From contig OZ245813.1 of assembly GCA_965228445.1 (NCBI GenBank), positions 4,836,001 to 4,900,000 of the forward strand: a DNA stretch of 64,000 nt, read 5' to 3'. Made by a program: the position numbers and the translations under genes. Below the pieces are notes generated by a model. The model did no database searches. It was not told the DNA's origin and saw only the letters and a program-made list of their open reading frames with translations. Source of the DNA: Thalassobaculum sp965228445. GTDB taxonomy: Bacteria > Pseudomonadota > Alphaproteobacteria > Thalassobaculales > Thalassobaculaceae. This document shows, in pieces, positions 15,718-24,772 of this stretch. Position 1 is the stretch's first letter, and each line of letters starts with the position of its first letter.

Positions 15718-17983
15718 CGGTCAGCGGCTCCCCGGCGACGGAATTGGTCGGGAAGGCGAGGGTCAGGTAATCCTCGTCGAACAGGTTGCGCACATAGAGG
15801 AACGCGCCCCAGTGGTCCTGCTCGTACCCGGCCTTGGCATTGACCACGAAACGGGAGTCCGACTTGAACTGCTCGGAGTTGGACACGTCGCCGTAGAAGC
15901 CGTCGGAATAGTTCGCATCGGCCTGGATCTCGAAGCCGTCACCGAAATAGTAGGCCGCGCCGACCGAGGCGGTGACCTGCGGGGCGAAGGGGAACTCGTT
16001 GCCGCTCAGATCCTCGCCGCGGTTGTCGAAATCGACGAACTCGGTCGCCACGTAGCCGACCGAGGCGAACAGATCGAGGTTCCGCGTGGCCGCGAATTTC
16101 AGGTCCAGTTCGCCGCCATAGAGCTCGGAATTGCCGGCGTTGCGCACGTCGAAGTCGGAGGAGGCGCCGGACGGGCCAAGGATGCGCGCCTGCTGGTCGC
16201 TCCAGTCCGTATAGAACAGGTTCGCATTGGCGACCAGGCGGTCGTCGAACCACTCCGAGCGCACGCCGAACTCGTAGTTCCAGGTGTAGGAGGGGTCAAA
16301 TTCGTTCACCGCCCCCGTATACCCGTTGATCTGGGTGCCGCCGGCCCGGTAGCCGCGCTGGATGACGAAGCTGGTCGAGAGGTCGCCGGTCCAGTGGTAG
16401 TTCACGCCGACCTTGGGCAGGAAGGCGTTGAAGGTCGCCTCCTGCTCGGTGCCGCCGGACTTCACCGTGGCGGTCTCGTGGTCGTACCGCCCGCCGCCGA
16501 TCAGCCAGAGCCCCGGCAGGGCCGAGAAGGCCTGGAATTCCACCTCGCCGAACAGGGCGGCGTTCTGGGTGTCGGTGCGGGTGTCGATGGCGTAGGTCGG
16601 ATCGACGCTGTGCTGGCCGATATCGGCGAAGAAGCCGCCGACCACACCCTTCAGCCGCTCCCGCTCGTAGCGAAGGCGCAGCTCTTGCTCGAGGCTTTCG
16701 GTCATCACCCGGAAGTCGACGGTGCTGGATACCGTCGGGGTCCGGGACAGCGCCTGGTAGCGTTCGTACTGGCTGTCGAGATAGGTGGTCTCGCTCTCGA
16801 TCGTGAAACCGTGCGGCAGGTCGTAGGTCAGGCGCAGGCCGAACAGATCGTGCTCGGCGCCTTCATTCGGGTCCTCGAAGCCGGACAGGTTGACGCGTTC
16901 GCCTGGGAACAGGGTCGGATCGACGAAGTTGTCGCCGCCGAAGTTGCGTGCGTGGGTGTAGGACAGGATCGCGGTCAGGTCCTCGGTCGGATCCAGCCGC
17001 ACCTTGCCGCGCAGGGTGGTCTGTTCCTGGGCGTCATAGGCGTCGTCGTCGAGGGTCGGGTTGTGCACGAAGCCGTCGGACTGCTTGTGATCGACCGAGA
17101 ACCGCACGGCCATCTTGTCGTCGATCACGGGTGCGTTGAGCGCGACTGCCCCGCCCATCGTGTCGCGTTGGGCCAGGTCGCCGCGACCCTTGATCTCGGT
17201 GTCGTAGGTCGGGTCCTTGGAGCGGATGACGATCGCGCCGGCCAGGGCGTTGCGGCCCTGCTGGGTCGATTGCGGACCGCGCAGCACCTCGATCTGCTCA
17301 AGGTCCCAGGTGCTGTAGGGCCCGAAGAAGGTCGACTGGTTGGTCACGATCGAAGCGCCGTCGACCATGGTGTTGACCACCAGCCCGGAGCCGCCGGGCG
17401 CGGCACCCCGCTGGTCGATGCCGCGGATCGAGAACCCGTCCTCGCCATATGCGGAACTGACGTTGGCGGTGCGCTCGACGACGTCATGCAGGTCCCGGTC
17501 GCTGCTGCGTTCCAGTTCCTCGCCCCGGAACACCGACACGCTGGTATGGGTGTCCTGCAGGCTGCGCTGCTGCAACTCGCCCGCGACGGTGATGGGCGCC
17601 AGTTGGATCCGGCCGTTGTCCAGAACGGCGGCCTTTTCGATCACTACCGCGCCGCTTCCTGAGAGCGAGTAGGTCAGGCCGGTGCCGACCAGCAGCCGCC
17701 GCAGTGCCTGCTCGGCGTCCATGGTCCCGGTGACGCCGTCGGAGCTGAGGCCCCGGACCAGGTCGCCATGGGCGGTGACCTGCAGGCCGGATTGCCGGCC
17801 GAAATCGGACAGGGCCGCCGGCAGAGGCTGCGGCGCGATGGCGAAATCGCGCGAGGCGGTCGCCAGAGCCAGAGTGACGTCCGCCGCCATCGCAGGCGTC
17901 GCCATCGGATACGCTGCCGCCAACGTTACGGCGAGCGCCCCCGCCACCTGCAGCCCGCGGCCGCCCGACACCTTGCCCCTCAT
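15689..17983 (-). CDS. TonB-dependent siderophore receptor with STN signalling domain (FecA type)
   Basis: A 764-residue outer-membrane receptor. A signal peptide ends about residue 33 (PAMA-AD). The STN domain covers about residues 46-115 (FAIAPQPLPAALSDFGRQSG to LLVGTGLTYSL), then the plug (FSIRGIDQRG; IEVLRGPQSTQQGRNALAGA) and a 22-strand barrel ending AFFTINF with the expected C-terminal phenylalanine. The STN domain contacts FecR, so this receptor should both import a ferric siderophore and signal its own induction. AGGAG precedes the ATG by 7 bases. It lies directly downstream of the sigma/anti-sigma pair. Confidence 0.92.
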   Translation of the reverse strand: MRGKVSGGRGLQVAGALAVTLAAAYPMATPAMAADVTLALATASRDFAIAPQPLPAALSDFGRQSGLQVTAHGDLVRGLSSDGVTGTMDAEQALRRLLVGTGLTYSLSGSGAVVIEKAAVLDNGRIQLAPITVAGELQQRSLQDTHTSVSVFRGEELERSSDRDLHDVVERTANVSSAYGEDGFSIRGIDQRGAAPGGSGLVVNTMVDGASIVTNQSTFFGPYSTWDLEQIEVLRGPQSTQQGRNALAGAIVIRSKDPTYDTEIKGRGDLAQRDTMGGAVALNAPVIDDKMAVRFSVDHKQSDGFVHNPTLDDDAYDAQEQTTLRGKVRLDPTEDLTAILSYTHARNFGGDNFVDPTLFPGERVNLSGFEDPNEGAEHDLFGLRLTYDLPHGFTIESETTYLDSQYERYQALSRTPTVSSTVDFRVMTESLEQELRLRYERERLKGVVGGFFADIGQHSVDPTYAIDTRTDTQNAALFGEVEFQAFSALPGLWLIGGGRYDHETATVKSGGTEQEATFNAFLPKVGVNYHWTGDLSTSFVIQRGYRAGGTQINGYTGAVNEFDPSYTWNYEFGVRSEWFDDRLVANANLFYTDWSDQQARILGPSGASSDFDVRNAGNSELYGGELDLKFAATRNLDLFASVGYVATEFVDFDNRGEDLSGNEFPFAPQVTASVGAAYYFGDGFEIQADANYSDGFYGDVSNSEQFKSDSRFVVNAKAGYEQDHWGAFLYVRNLFDEDYLTLAFPTNSVAGEPLTVGAFFTINF

Positions 17984-18107
17984 CCCGTGCTCCTCTTTCC
18001 CCCGCCGCTGGCGGCAATTCGACCCTATTGCGAATGCGGCGCACTCGCATCTATGTCGGAGAGACGTCCTGCTCCGGAGGATGTTCAGGGAAAAATGCGG
18101 GCCGGCG

Positions 18108-19031
18108 TTATTTTCCCTGGATGATCATCAACCAGGGCGTCACCCGATAGAACGAGACGCCCTGGGCCGCGGCGATCGCTTCCAGGGCGGCCTCGGGCTG
18201 GGCAAGGGTGTAGATGCCGGTGATCGGCTCCGCCGCTAGGCGGCTCCCCCGCAGCAGGACGAACCCCTGGAAATAGTCGCTCAGCGCGTCAACCACCTCT
18301 GCGACCGGCCGGTCGTTGACGGCGAGCCGGCCGCTGCGCCATTCGGCGATCTGACCCGGTGCCTGCCGGCCGAGGGTGATGGCGCCCCCCTCGCGCACCA
18401 GGGCCGTCTCGCCCCGGCGCAGCCCATCGGAGACCTGGTGGCCGTCGGCCGCCTGCACCCGGACCGTGCCGCTCTGCACCGCGACACGGCTCGCATCCTC
18501 CCGAACGGCGACCTCGAAGGCGGTGCCGAGCACGGTGGTGGTGAGGTCCGGGGCGACCACGCGGAACGGCCGGTCGCGGTCGGGCGCAACCTGGAAGAAG
18601 GCGCTGCCCTCGATCAGCCGGACCCGGCGCTCCCGATCCGACAGGTCGAAGTCGATCGCACTGTGCGCCGCCAGGGTCACCGTGCTGCCATCGGCCAGGG
18701 TCAGGGTACGGATCTCGGCAGTGCCAGTAACCGCGTCCGGTCCGATCCGGGGCAGCGCGCCGGACAGGATCAGCAGGGCGAGGCACGCAGCCACCGCCAT
18801 GCCCCAGGCCAGCGGCCGTCCCGCCCTGAACACGGCGCCTCGCCGCTGCGGCATCGGCGCCAATGCGCCCAGCAGGGCATGGGTCTGCGAGATCTCTTCC
18901 CAGTCGAGGACATTCTGAGGGTCTGCGGACAGCCAATCCTCGAACCGACGGCGAAGCTCCTCATCCTCGGGGGCTTCGGTCAACTGGATCATCCAGTCGC
19001 TCGCCCGCCACTCCTGGTCCTGGTCTTTCAT
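18108..19031 (-). CDS. FecR-family anti-sigma factor
   Basis: A 307-residue FecR protein. The N-terminal cytoplasmic DUF4880-type region (EWRASDWMIQLTEA...FEDWLSADPQNVLDWEEI) binds the sigma factor. One membrane helix follows near residue 95 (LAWGMAVAACLALLILSG), then the periplasmic FecR domain (IRTLTLADGSTVTLAAHSAI ... GSAFFQVAPDRDRPFRV) and a C-terminal secretin/TonB-like segment that meets the STN domain of the receptor. The ATG at 19031 fits the family N-terminus; a TTG at 19112 overlapping the sigma stop would add 27 atypical residues. Confidence 0.88.
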   Translation of the reverse strand: MKDQDQEWRASDWMIQLTEAPEDEELRRRFEDWLSADPQNVLDWEEISQTHALLGALAPMPQRRGAVFRAGRPLAWGMAVAACLALLILSGALPRIGPDAVTGTAEIRTLTLADGSTVTLAAHSAIDFDLSDRERRVRLIEGSAFFQVAPDRDRPFRVVAPDLTTTVLGTAFEVAVREDASRVAVQSGTVRVQAADGHQVSDGLRRGETALVREGGAITLGRQAPGQIAEWRSGRLAVNDRPVAEVVDALSDYFQGFVLLRGSRLAAEPITGIYTLAQPEAALEAIAAAQGVSFYRVTPWLMIIQGK

Positions 19032-19108
19032 GCTCAAAGGGATGCCTCGCCGTTCGGAGCGATCGTCGGATTGGTTCTCAGAATAGACGCTGCTGGAAGC
19101 CCGGATGT

Positions 19109-19618
19109 TCAACTGTCTTTGCGGAAAAGACGCCTGCGGCAGTGTTCGAGGCCCTGTTTCAGCAGGGAATAGGCCGTGCCTACGGAGACGTCGAGATGGG
19201 CGGCGATCTCTCTGATCGTGTGACCGGAGAACCGGTGCATCTCCAGGGCGATCCGCTGTTGTTCCGGCAATTCGGCCATGGCCGTGCGGAGCAGCCTCAG
19301 TTCCTGGCGGTCGGCGACCGCCACTTCGGGGGACGGCAACTCGTCGGGCAGACGGTCGTCCTCGCCAAAGGTGGTCAGGCGCCCGAGATCGCGGCTGGCG
19401 CGCCGACGCATGTCGAGCGAGAGGTTGCGGACGATGCGAAAGAGATACGACAGCGGCTCCGACATTACCTGCTGCGAGGCCGCGGACCCGAACCGGAGAT
19501 ACGCCTCCTGCACGATATCCTCGGCCTGGCTCCGATCGCCGATGATCTTGCTGGCATAGTCCAGCAGCTCACCGCGATGGGCCAGATACAGCTCGGAACT
19601 GTCGAAATCTGAGGACAA
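19109..19618 (-). CDS. FecI-type ECF RNA polymerase sigma factor
   Basis: A 169-residue ECF sigma factor. Region 2 covers about residues 10-75 (LLDYASKIIGDRSQAEDIVQEAYLRF and YLFRIVRNLSLDMRRR). Region 4 covers about 110-160 (LPEQQRIALEMHRFSGHTIREIAAHL with the helix-turn-helix SVGTAYSLLKQGL). It starts the six-gene iron operon, followed by FecR and the STN receptor, as in the fec surface-signalling system. A Fur-like box lies 56 bases upstream of the start, so iron limitation should induce it and substrate signalling should then amplify the receptor. Confidence 0.92.
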   Translation of the reverse strand: MSSDFDSSELYLAHRGELLDYASKIIGDRSQAEDIVQEAYLRFGSAASQQVMSEPLSYLFRIVRNLSLDMRRRASRDLGRLTTFGEDDRLPDELPSPEVAVADRQELRLLRTAMAELPEQQRIALEMHRFSGHTIREIAAHLDVSVGTAYSLLKQGLEHCRRRLFRKDS

Positions 19619-19673
19619 GAAGGAGCAGATCCATCGACGTCTGACCGCGCCGGCGCCGGAGAGCCGTGTCGAT

Positions 19674-19692
19674 CATAATGAGAATTATTCGC
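19674..19692. promoter_or_regulatory. Fur-like iron box upstream of sigma gene
   Basis: The 19 bases cataatgagaattattcgc match 14 of 19 positions of the classical Fur consensus (GATAATGATAATCATTATC). They lie in an AT-rich patch upstream of the ECF sigma gene start at 19618. In alphaproteobacteria the true regulator could be Fur/Mur, Irr or RirA, so the protein bound is uncertain. Confidence 0.55.
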
Positions 19693-19968
19693 AATAAATC
19701 ATTACGACGGAAGGCCCGCCAATGCAACTGGGCGGCCTCTGGGTGTCGCAGAAAGTAGCGGGGACGCTGCGGGGGGGAAGGTGTGCATTGGCTCGTTCGA
19801 GCGGTGCCGGTGAAAGGCCGCTTTATGGCGAATGACGCGTAGGCTTCCGAACGTCCGCAATGGGTCGACGGCAGATCGCAAGCTTCGATCGATCGCCGAT
19901 TGCCAACGTCGTTCCATAGGTTCTGAATAGTGGCGTGGGGGAGGTCGTTCCTATTGGAGGATACGACT
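19693..19968. other. Intergenic region before the recombinase gene
   Basis: No gene is supported here. It contains the short repeat copy at 19849-19867 and TTGGAGG at 19954-19960, which is the ribosome site for the recombinase. Confidence 0.5.
19849..19867. repeat. Dispersed intergenic repeat, copy 4 (single fused box)
   Basis: gaacgtccgcaatgggtcg joins the left-box start (gaacgtccgc) to the right-box end (atgggtcg) with no spacer, as if one box had been deleted between two direct repeats. Confidence 0.6.
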
Positions 19969-20607
19969 ATGCTTCCTGATACCAGCCTTTCAGAGACATC
20001 AGTTGTTCGCCCTGCACCCTGGAACAAGGGGCGTCTGGTCGGCCAGAAACGTCCGCTGAAGCCCAAGGACGTCTGGGGCATCCGCGTGCGCCTTGAGATT
20101 AGCGGCAGCAAGAGAGACCTGGCGCTGTTCAATCTGGCGATCGACAGTAAGCTGCGCGGCTGTGATCTGGTCAGCTTGAAAGTGGAGGACGTCCAGGTCA
20201 GCGGCCGCATTCGTGAACGGACCACGATCCTCCAGCAGAAGACCGGACGCCCGGTGCAGTTCGAACTGACCGAGCCGACACGCAAGTCGGTCGAGGCATG
20301 GATCGACCATGCCGGCAGGCGTCCCGGCAATTACCTCTTCCCGAGCCGATGGAGGCTCAGTCCCCACCTGTCGCCGCGGCAGTACGCTCGGATCGTTCAT
20401 GCCTGGGTGGAGAGTGCCGGGCTCGACAGTTCGGCCTATGGGACCCACACGATGCGACGCACGAAAGCAGCCCAGATTTACCGCAAGACCGGTAATCTGC
20501 GCGCTGTTCAGTTGCTGCTCGGCCATACAAAGCTTGAGAGCACCGTGCGGTATCTCGGCATTGAAGTGGACGATGCCCTGACGATCTCCGAGCAGATCGA
20601 GCTGTAG
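19969..20607 (+). CDS. Short tyrosine recombinase/integrase
   Basis: A 212-residue tyrosine recombinase consisting almost only of the catalytic domain. Catalytic residues are recognisable: Arg in SKLRGCDLVSL, Lys in LQQKTGRPV, the HxxR motif in YGTHTMRRTKA, His in LLLGHTKLES and the nucleophile Tyr in STVRYLGIE. The N-terminal SAM-like core-binding domain of phage integrases is absent; only about 65 residues precede the first Arg. The ATG at 19969 follows TTGGAGG by 8 bases. No att repeats or tRNA gene lie beside it. It may be a stand-alone resolvase-like enzyme of the chromosome or a relic of an element. Confidence 0.85.
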   Translation: MLPDTSLSETSVVRPAPWNKGRLVGQKRPLKPKDVWGIRVRLEISGSKRDLALFNLAIDSKLRGCDLVSLKVEDVQVSGRIRERTTILQQKTGRPVQFELTEPTRKSVEAWIDHAGRRPGNYLFPSRWRLSPHLSPRQYARIVHAWVESAGLDSSAYGTHTMRRTKAAQIYRKTGNLRAVQLLLGHTKLESTVRYLGIEVDDALTISEQIEL

Positions 20608-20638
20608 GGTTGACGCGGCTCCTCCTGGCGGTCGCCTG

Positions 20639-20959
20639 TCAGTGGGCGGCCGCCAGCGGCCTAATGCTGCCTTCGATATCGCTCTTCTTCTCGCGAGCGG
20701 CACTGTCGAGCTCGTACCGAGCCTGGAGGTTCATCCAGAACTCGGCCGAGGTGCCGAAATAGCGCGCGAACCGCAAGGCTGTGTCGGCGGAGATCGCCCG
20801 CTCACCATGGAGAATGGCGGTGATCCGGTTCTTCGGCACGTGGACGTCCTTCGACAGCCTGTAGGCCGATACGCCCAGAGGCTCCAGGAACTCCTCACGC
20901 AAAATGATGCCAGGGTGCTCCAGGGGAATTGCCGCACCTGGTCTCTCTTCCAAGCTCAT
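20639..20959 (-). CDS. higA: HigA-family antitoxin
   Basis: A 106-residue XRE-type antitoxin. The helix-turn-helix covers about residues 28-65 (GVSAYRLSKDVHVPKNRITAILHGERAISADTALRFAR), and FGTSAEFWMNLQARYEL is the HigA family signature. It should bind HigB and repress the pair promoter. The ATG at 20959 is preceded by GGAGGGAAG. It lies downstream of the toxin gene with a 10-base gap, the toxin-first order typical of higBA. Confidence 0.9.
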   Translation of the reverse strand: MSLEERPGAAIPLEHPGIILREEFLEPLGVSAYRLSKDVHVPKNRITAILHGERAISADTALRFARYFGTSAEFWMNLQARYELDSAAREKKSDIEGSIRPLAAAH

Positions 20960-20969
20960 GCTTCCCTCC

Positions 20970-21251
20970 TCAGTGATAGTCGACCAACTCGACATTCTCG
21001 GCACCGCCATCGGACCAGCTGAAGCAAATCCGGTATTGGTCGTTGACCCGGACGCTGTACTGACCTTCGCGATCTCCCGAGAGCTTCTCCAACCGGTTGC
21101 CCGGCGGAACGCGAAGGTCTTCGACATCCCGGGCCGCATCGATCATCAGCAGTTTCCGCCGTGCCCGACGCTGGATGTCGGGCCCGAAGCCGCGGACATA
21201 CGTCCCTTCGAAAACCGTGCGAGTGGCCGCGTCCCGGAAGCTTCTAATCAT
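20970..21251 (-). CDS. higB: HigB/RelE-family toxin (ribosome-dependent mRNase)
   Basis: A 93-residue RelE-superfamily toxin. The conserved stretches are IQRRARRKLLMIDAA (basic helix), LRVPPGNRLEKLSGDREGQYS and VNDQYRICFSW, matching the HigB type that cleaves mRNA on the ribosome. It is the first gene of the higBA pair. The pair sits next to the recombinase gene and two repeat copies, in the accessory part of the window. Confidence 0.9.
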   Translation of the reverse strand: MIRSFRDAATRTVFEGTYVRGFGPDIQRRARRKLLMIDAARDVEDLRVPPGNRLEKLSGDREGQYSVRVNDQYRICFSWSDGGAENVELVDYH

Positions 21252-21317
21252 CTATAGTTATGTAATGCGTAACCATTGTCATGGCAAGCAGCAAGCGATG
21301 CGGAAGGTGATCGATTT

Positions 21318-21371
21318 GAACGTCCGCTTCGAGGCAGGGCGTCAATAAGGGCGAGCGACCGCTATGGGTCG
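21318..21371. repeat. Dispersed intergenic repeat, copy 5
   Basis: Left box gaacgtccgcttcgagg (21318 on), right box gaccgctatgggtcg (21357-21371). It lies between the higB start and the aldolase gene end. Confidence 0.8.
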
Positions 21372-21398
21372 AGCAGCGCAGGGAACTTGACCGGCGTC

Positions 21399-22181
21399 CT
21401 AGAGCATCGACCGTACCGCCGAAGCCGCAGACTTGGCACCTGCCATCAGGAAACCGAAGTCGTTGCCGGACAGGATCAGGCGCGCGCCCATCGAGATATA
21501 GCGCTGCATGACGGCCGGATCGTAGACGCCCCCCATGCCCGGATGCTTTCCATGCCGACGGCACGCCGCGATCGTCGTTTCGTAGGCTGCGATGACGTCC
21601 GGGTGATCGAACTGCCCGGGGATTCCCATCTCCATCGTCAGGTCGCTGGTGCCGATCAGCAGGGCATCGACGCCCGGCACGGCGGCGATGGCGTCGGCAT
21701 TGGCGATCGCTGTCGGTGTCTCCAGCATCAGTACGAGCAGGGTCTCCCGGTTGACCGCGTCCGCGGTCTCGGCCATCGGATGCGAGACGAAGTCGAGCTG
21801 CGGCAGGGCGCCGGTTACCGACCGGTGCCCGAGCGGCGGGTAGCGCACGTTGGATACCATCTGCGCCGCGGTCTCCGGATCGTCCACATGGGGCACGACG
21901 ATGCCCTGGGCACCGCCGTCGAGCACCCGGGTGGCGTGGAAGTGCTGGAAGCCGGGAACCCGCACGATCGGAGTGATCCCGGCATCCTGGGCCGCAATGC
22001 TGATCTGCACCGCCATGTCGACGTCCATGGAGTTGTGCTCCATGTCGATGAACAGCCAGTCGAAGCCGGCGGTCTTCATCGCCTTGCCGATGTCGACGGT
22101 ACGCGCCTGGCGCAGGCCGACGCCGAGCGACAGCTCGCCCGCCCGCAGGCGTTCAAGGGCATGGTTCCTGATCTCGATCAT
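21399..22181 (-). CDS. HpcH/HpaI-family class II aldolase
   Basis: A 260-residue TIM-barrel aldolase. GFDWLFIDMEHNSMDV (with the family Glu-His), GIVVPHVDDPETA (metal-site region) and METPTAIANADAIAAVPGVDALLIGTSDL are HpcH/HpaI hallmarks, and the Arg-bearing RVPG strand is present. The family splits 2-keto-3-deoxy or 4-hydroxy-2-oxo acids to pyruvate plus an aldehyde using a divalent metal. It is the last gene after TauD and GMC genes, which suggests it cleaves the product of an oxygenase-dehydrogenase route. The substrate is unknown. Confidence 0.88.
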   Translation of the reverse strand: MIEIRNHALERLRAGELSLGVGLRQARTVDIGKAMKTAGFDWLFIDMEHNSMDVDMAVQISIAAQDAGITPIVRVPGFQHFHATRVLDGGAQGIVVPHVDDPETAAQMVSNVRYPPLGHRSVTGALPQLDFVSHPMAETADAVNRETLLVLMLETPTAIANADAIAAVPGVDALLIGTSDLTMEMGIPGQFDHPDVIAAYETTIAACRRHGKHPGMGGVYDPAVMQRYISMGARLILSGNDFGFLMAGAKSAASAVRSML

Positions 22182-22200
22182 CGGGGCGTCTCCTTTCGGC

Positions 22201-23805
22201 TCACGGGTGGTGGGTGTCGTTCAGGATCAGGTCGGAAGCCTTCTCGGCGATCATCATGGTCGCTGCATTGGTGTTGGCCGACACCATGGTCGGCATGACC
22301 GAGGCATCGACCACCCGCAGCCCCTGGAGGCCCCTGACCCGCAGATCCGGGTCAACTACCGCATCGGGATCGGTGCCCATCCGGCAAGTGCTGACCGCGT
22401 GATAGACGGTCGCCCCCTTGGCCCGAGCGAAGGCGAGCAACTCGTCATCGGTGCGTATGTCCGCGCCCGGCAACGTCTCGGGGCCCCGGAACGCAGCCAG
22501 CGCGTCGCTGGCGAACAGTCTACGGCACCATTTCAGGCCCTGGACGATCGCATGCTGATCTGCCGGGTCGCTCAGGTAGTTCGGCTGGATCTCGGGGGCA
22601 TCCGTCACGTCGGCGGACAAAGCCCGCACATGCCCCGTGCTGTGCGGCCGCATCTGCCAGACGCCGAGGGTCATGCCCGGGACGCGCTGGAGCTGACCGA
22701 CGACGCCATCGGAATAACTGGCCGGGGTGAAGACGAACTGCAGGTCCGGGTCATCCAGATCGTCCGTGGATCGAAGAAAGGCACCCACATGGGCCGGACT
22801 GAAGGCGAGCAGCCCCGTCCCGGTCGCCAGCCATTTACCGATCTCCCAGAGGAGCCGCGGTCCCCGAGCCCGCTCGTTCAGGGTGATCGGGCGGGTCACG
22901 CGATGAACCACCCGCACGGCGTAATGGTCCTGCAGGCCGCGACCGACCGAGGGCAGCGCGTGCCGCACCTCGACCCCGATCCCGCGCAAGTGATCGGGGT
23001 CGCCGATCCCGGACAGCTGAAGCAGGTGCGGGGTGCCGACCGCGCCGGCCGCCAGGATCACCTCCCGGTGCGCCGTCGCCGTCAGAGCAGCGCCGTGTTG
23101 CCGCAGACGCAGGCCGACGGCCCGCTTGCCGTCGAATAGGATATGGTCGACCGTCGCCCCAGTAACCACCTCGAGGTTCGGGCGGTGCCGGATCGGGTGC
23201 AGGAAGCCGCTGGCAGCACTATGCCGTTTTCCGTTTCGGATCGTGCGCTGGTAATAGGCCACCCCTTCCTGACGGGCGCCGTTGTAATCGGGGTTCCGGG
23301 GCACCCCCAGGCTTTCGGCTCCGTCCAGGAACGCCTCGCAGATCGGGTGGCGCTCGTGGATGTCGGAGACATGCTGCGGGCCGCCGGCGCCATGATAGGC
23401 ATCCGCCCCACGGGACCGGTCCTCGGCCCGACGGAAATAGGGCAGCACGTCCTCATAGCTCCAGCCGCGATTACCGAGCTGAGCCCAGGTATCGAAGTCG
23501 CGCGCCTGACCGCGCACATAGAGATGGCCGTTGATCGAACTCGAGCCGCCGAGCAGCCTGCCCCGCGGAAAGAAAATCGACCGGCCGTCCACGCCGTCAC
23601 CGGGCGCCGTCGAGAAACACCAGTTGAACCGCGGATCCTGAAATGTCTTCAGGAAGCCGACCGGCGCCTGGACATAAGGGTGCCGGTCGCTCCCGCCGGC
23701 TTCCAGCAGGAGCACGCGGGTGCCGGGGTCGGCGCTCAGGCGGTTGGCCAGCACGCATCCAGCCGTGCCGGCCCCGACGATGACGTAGTCGGCATCCAGA
23801 TTCAT
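22201..23805 (-). CDS. GMC-family FAD-dependent oxidoreductase (choline dehydrogenase-like)
   Basis: A 534-residue glucose-methanol-choline oxidoreductase. The FAD-binding motif is YVIVGAGTAGCVLANRLS at the N-terminus, followed by the PROSITE-type segment RGRLLGGSSSINGHLYVRG. Near the C-terminus YHAVSTCRMG and VSANTNAATMMIAEK hold the catalytic His and Asn. It oxidises an alcohol to an aldehyde. The start at 23805 overlaps the TauD gene by 4 bp (ATGA), and MNLDADYVIVG fits the family start. A longer open frame upstream lies inside tauD and is not used. Confidence 0.9.
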   Translation of the reverse strand: MNLDADYVIVGAGTAGCVLANRLSADPGTRVLLLEAGGSDRHPYVQAPVGFLKTFQDPRFNWCFSTAPGDGVDGRSIFFPRGRLLGGSSSINGHLYVRGQARDFDTWAQLGNRGWSYEDVLPYFRRAEDRSRGADAYHGAGGPQHVSDIHERHPICEAFLDGAESLGVPRNPDYNGARQEGVAYYQRTIRNGKRHSAASGFLHPIRHRPNLEVVTGATVDHILFDGKRAVGLRLRQHGAALTATAHREVILAAGAVGTPHLLQLSGIGDPDHLRGIGVEVRHALPSVGRGLQDHYAVRVVHRVTRPITLNERARGPRLLWEIGKWLATGTGLLAFSPAHVGAFLRSTDDLDDPDLQFVFTPASYSDGVVGQLQRVPGMTLGVWQMRPHSTGHVRALSADVTDAPEIQPNYLSDPADQHAIVQGLKWCRRLFASDALAAFRGPETLPGADIRTDDELLAFARAKGATVYHAVSTCRMGTDPDAVVDPDLRVRGLQGLRVVDASVMPTMVSANTNAATMMIAEKASDLILNDTHHP

Positions 23806-24665
23806 GCCGCCGCCGTCAGCGTCGGCGCCTCGCCGGCGATCGTGGTGCGGACCATCATGCGCTTCTCCGAGGCGCTCTCGAACGGCGTGGCGCGGTGGAT
23901 TACCGACCGGTTGTCCCACAAGATAAGGTCGTGGGGCTGCCACTTGTGGGCATAGACGAAACGCTCCTCGGTGGCGAAGGCCATCAGTTCGTCGATCAGC
24001 GCCCGTCCCTCTCCCTCCGACAGTCCCTCAATGCGCGCGGCATGCGAACCGAGATACAGTGAACAGCCGAACTCCGGACCGTGATCGATCACCATGGCCT
24101 GACGAACGGGCGGCACGGCGGCGCGCTCCTCCTCGGTGACCAGGGCCGGGTCAACCTTCGAGCGCGAATAGGCGTAGTCGTGGATCACCACCTTGCCGTC
24201 GGCCGCCCGCTTCAGGCGGTCGGGCAGCGCGCCGTACACGGCCCGCATGCTGATATACTGGGTGTCGCCGCCCTTGGACGGGATGATCCGGGCCGAGAGC
24301 ATGGACGCCTTGGCCGGCACGGCCTTGAACGAACTGTCCGCATGCCATAGCTGGTTGGCACGGTTGTTCAGCACCTGGCGGTCACTCGGCGGCACCACGG
24401 TCCCCCCGGCATCCATATTCGACAGAACGATCAGCTTGCTGCCCGCCCCGACGGTGCCGACCTTCGTCGTCTCCAGCGCGCCGAAGCGTTCGCTGAACGC
24501 GATCTGCTGCGCGTCCGTGATCCGCTGGTCCCGGAAGACCAGGACGGAATGACGACGGAACGCAGCCTCGATCTCGGAGAACTTAGCGTCGGAGATCGGG
24601 GCGGAGACATCGAGGCCCGTGACCTCGGCCGCGAAGAGCGGATGCAAGGGGGTGATGGCCGTCAT
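23802..24665 (-). CDS. TauD/TfdA-family 2-oxoglutarate-dependent dioxygenase
   Basis: A 287-residue Fe(II)/2-oxoglutarate dioxygenase. The metal site is HAD in QLWHADSSFK plus the distal His in SVIHRATPF. The Arg that binds 2-oxoglutarate is in KRMMVRTTI. RHSVLVFRDQRITDAQQIAF matches the family N-terminal region. Members hydroxylate taurine, alkyl sulfates, aryloxyacids or similar compounds, often releasing the oxygenated product as aldehyde or alcohol. It is first in a three-gene operon with the GMC dehydrogenase and aldolase, so it probably starts a catabolic route. The substrate cannot be read from sequence. Confidence 0.9.
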   Translation of the reverse strand: MTAITPLHPLFAAEVTGLDVSAPISDAKFSEIEAAFRRHSVLVFRDQRITDAQQIAFSERFGALETTKVGTVGAGSKLIVLSNMDAGGTVVPPSDRQVLNNRANQLWHADSSFKAVPAKASMLSARIIPSKGGDTQYISMRAVYGALPDRLKRAADGKVVIHDYAYSRSKVDPALVTEEERAAVPPVRQAMVIDHGPEFGCSLYLGSHAARIEGLSEGEGRALIDELMAFATEERFVYAHKWQPHDLILWDNRSVIHRATPFESASEKRMMVRTTIAGEAPTLTAAA

Positions 24666-24772
24666 CTGGATCCTCCAACTCCTGTCGTTGCCGGTTGAAG
24701 GGACCCTGCCGAATAACCTGTCGGCCCAATAGCAGGATAATATGGGATATTTCTTCCCGATTTTCCGGACAA

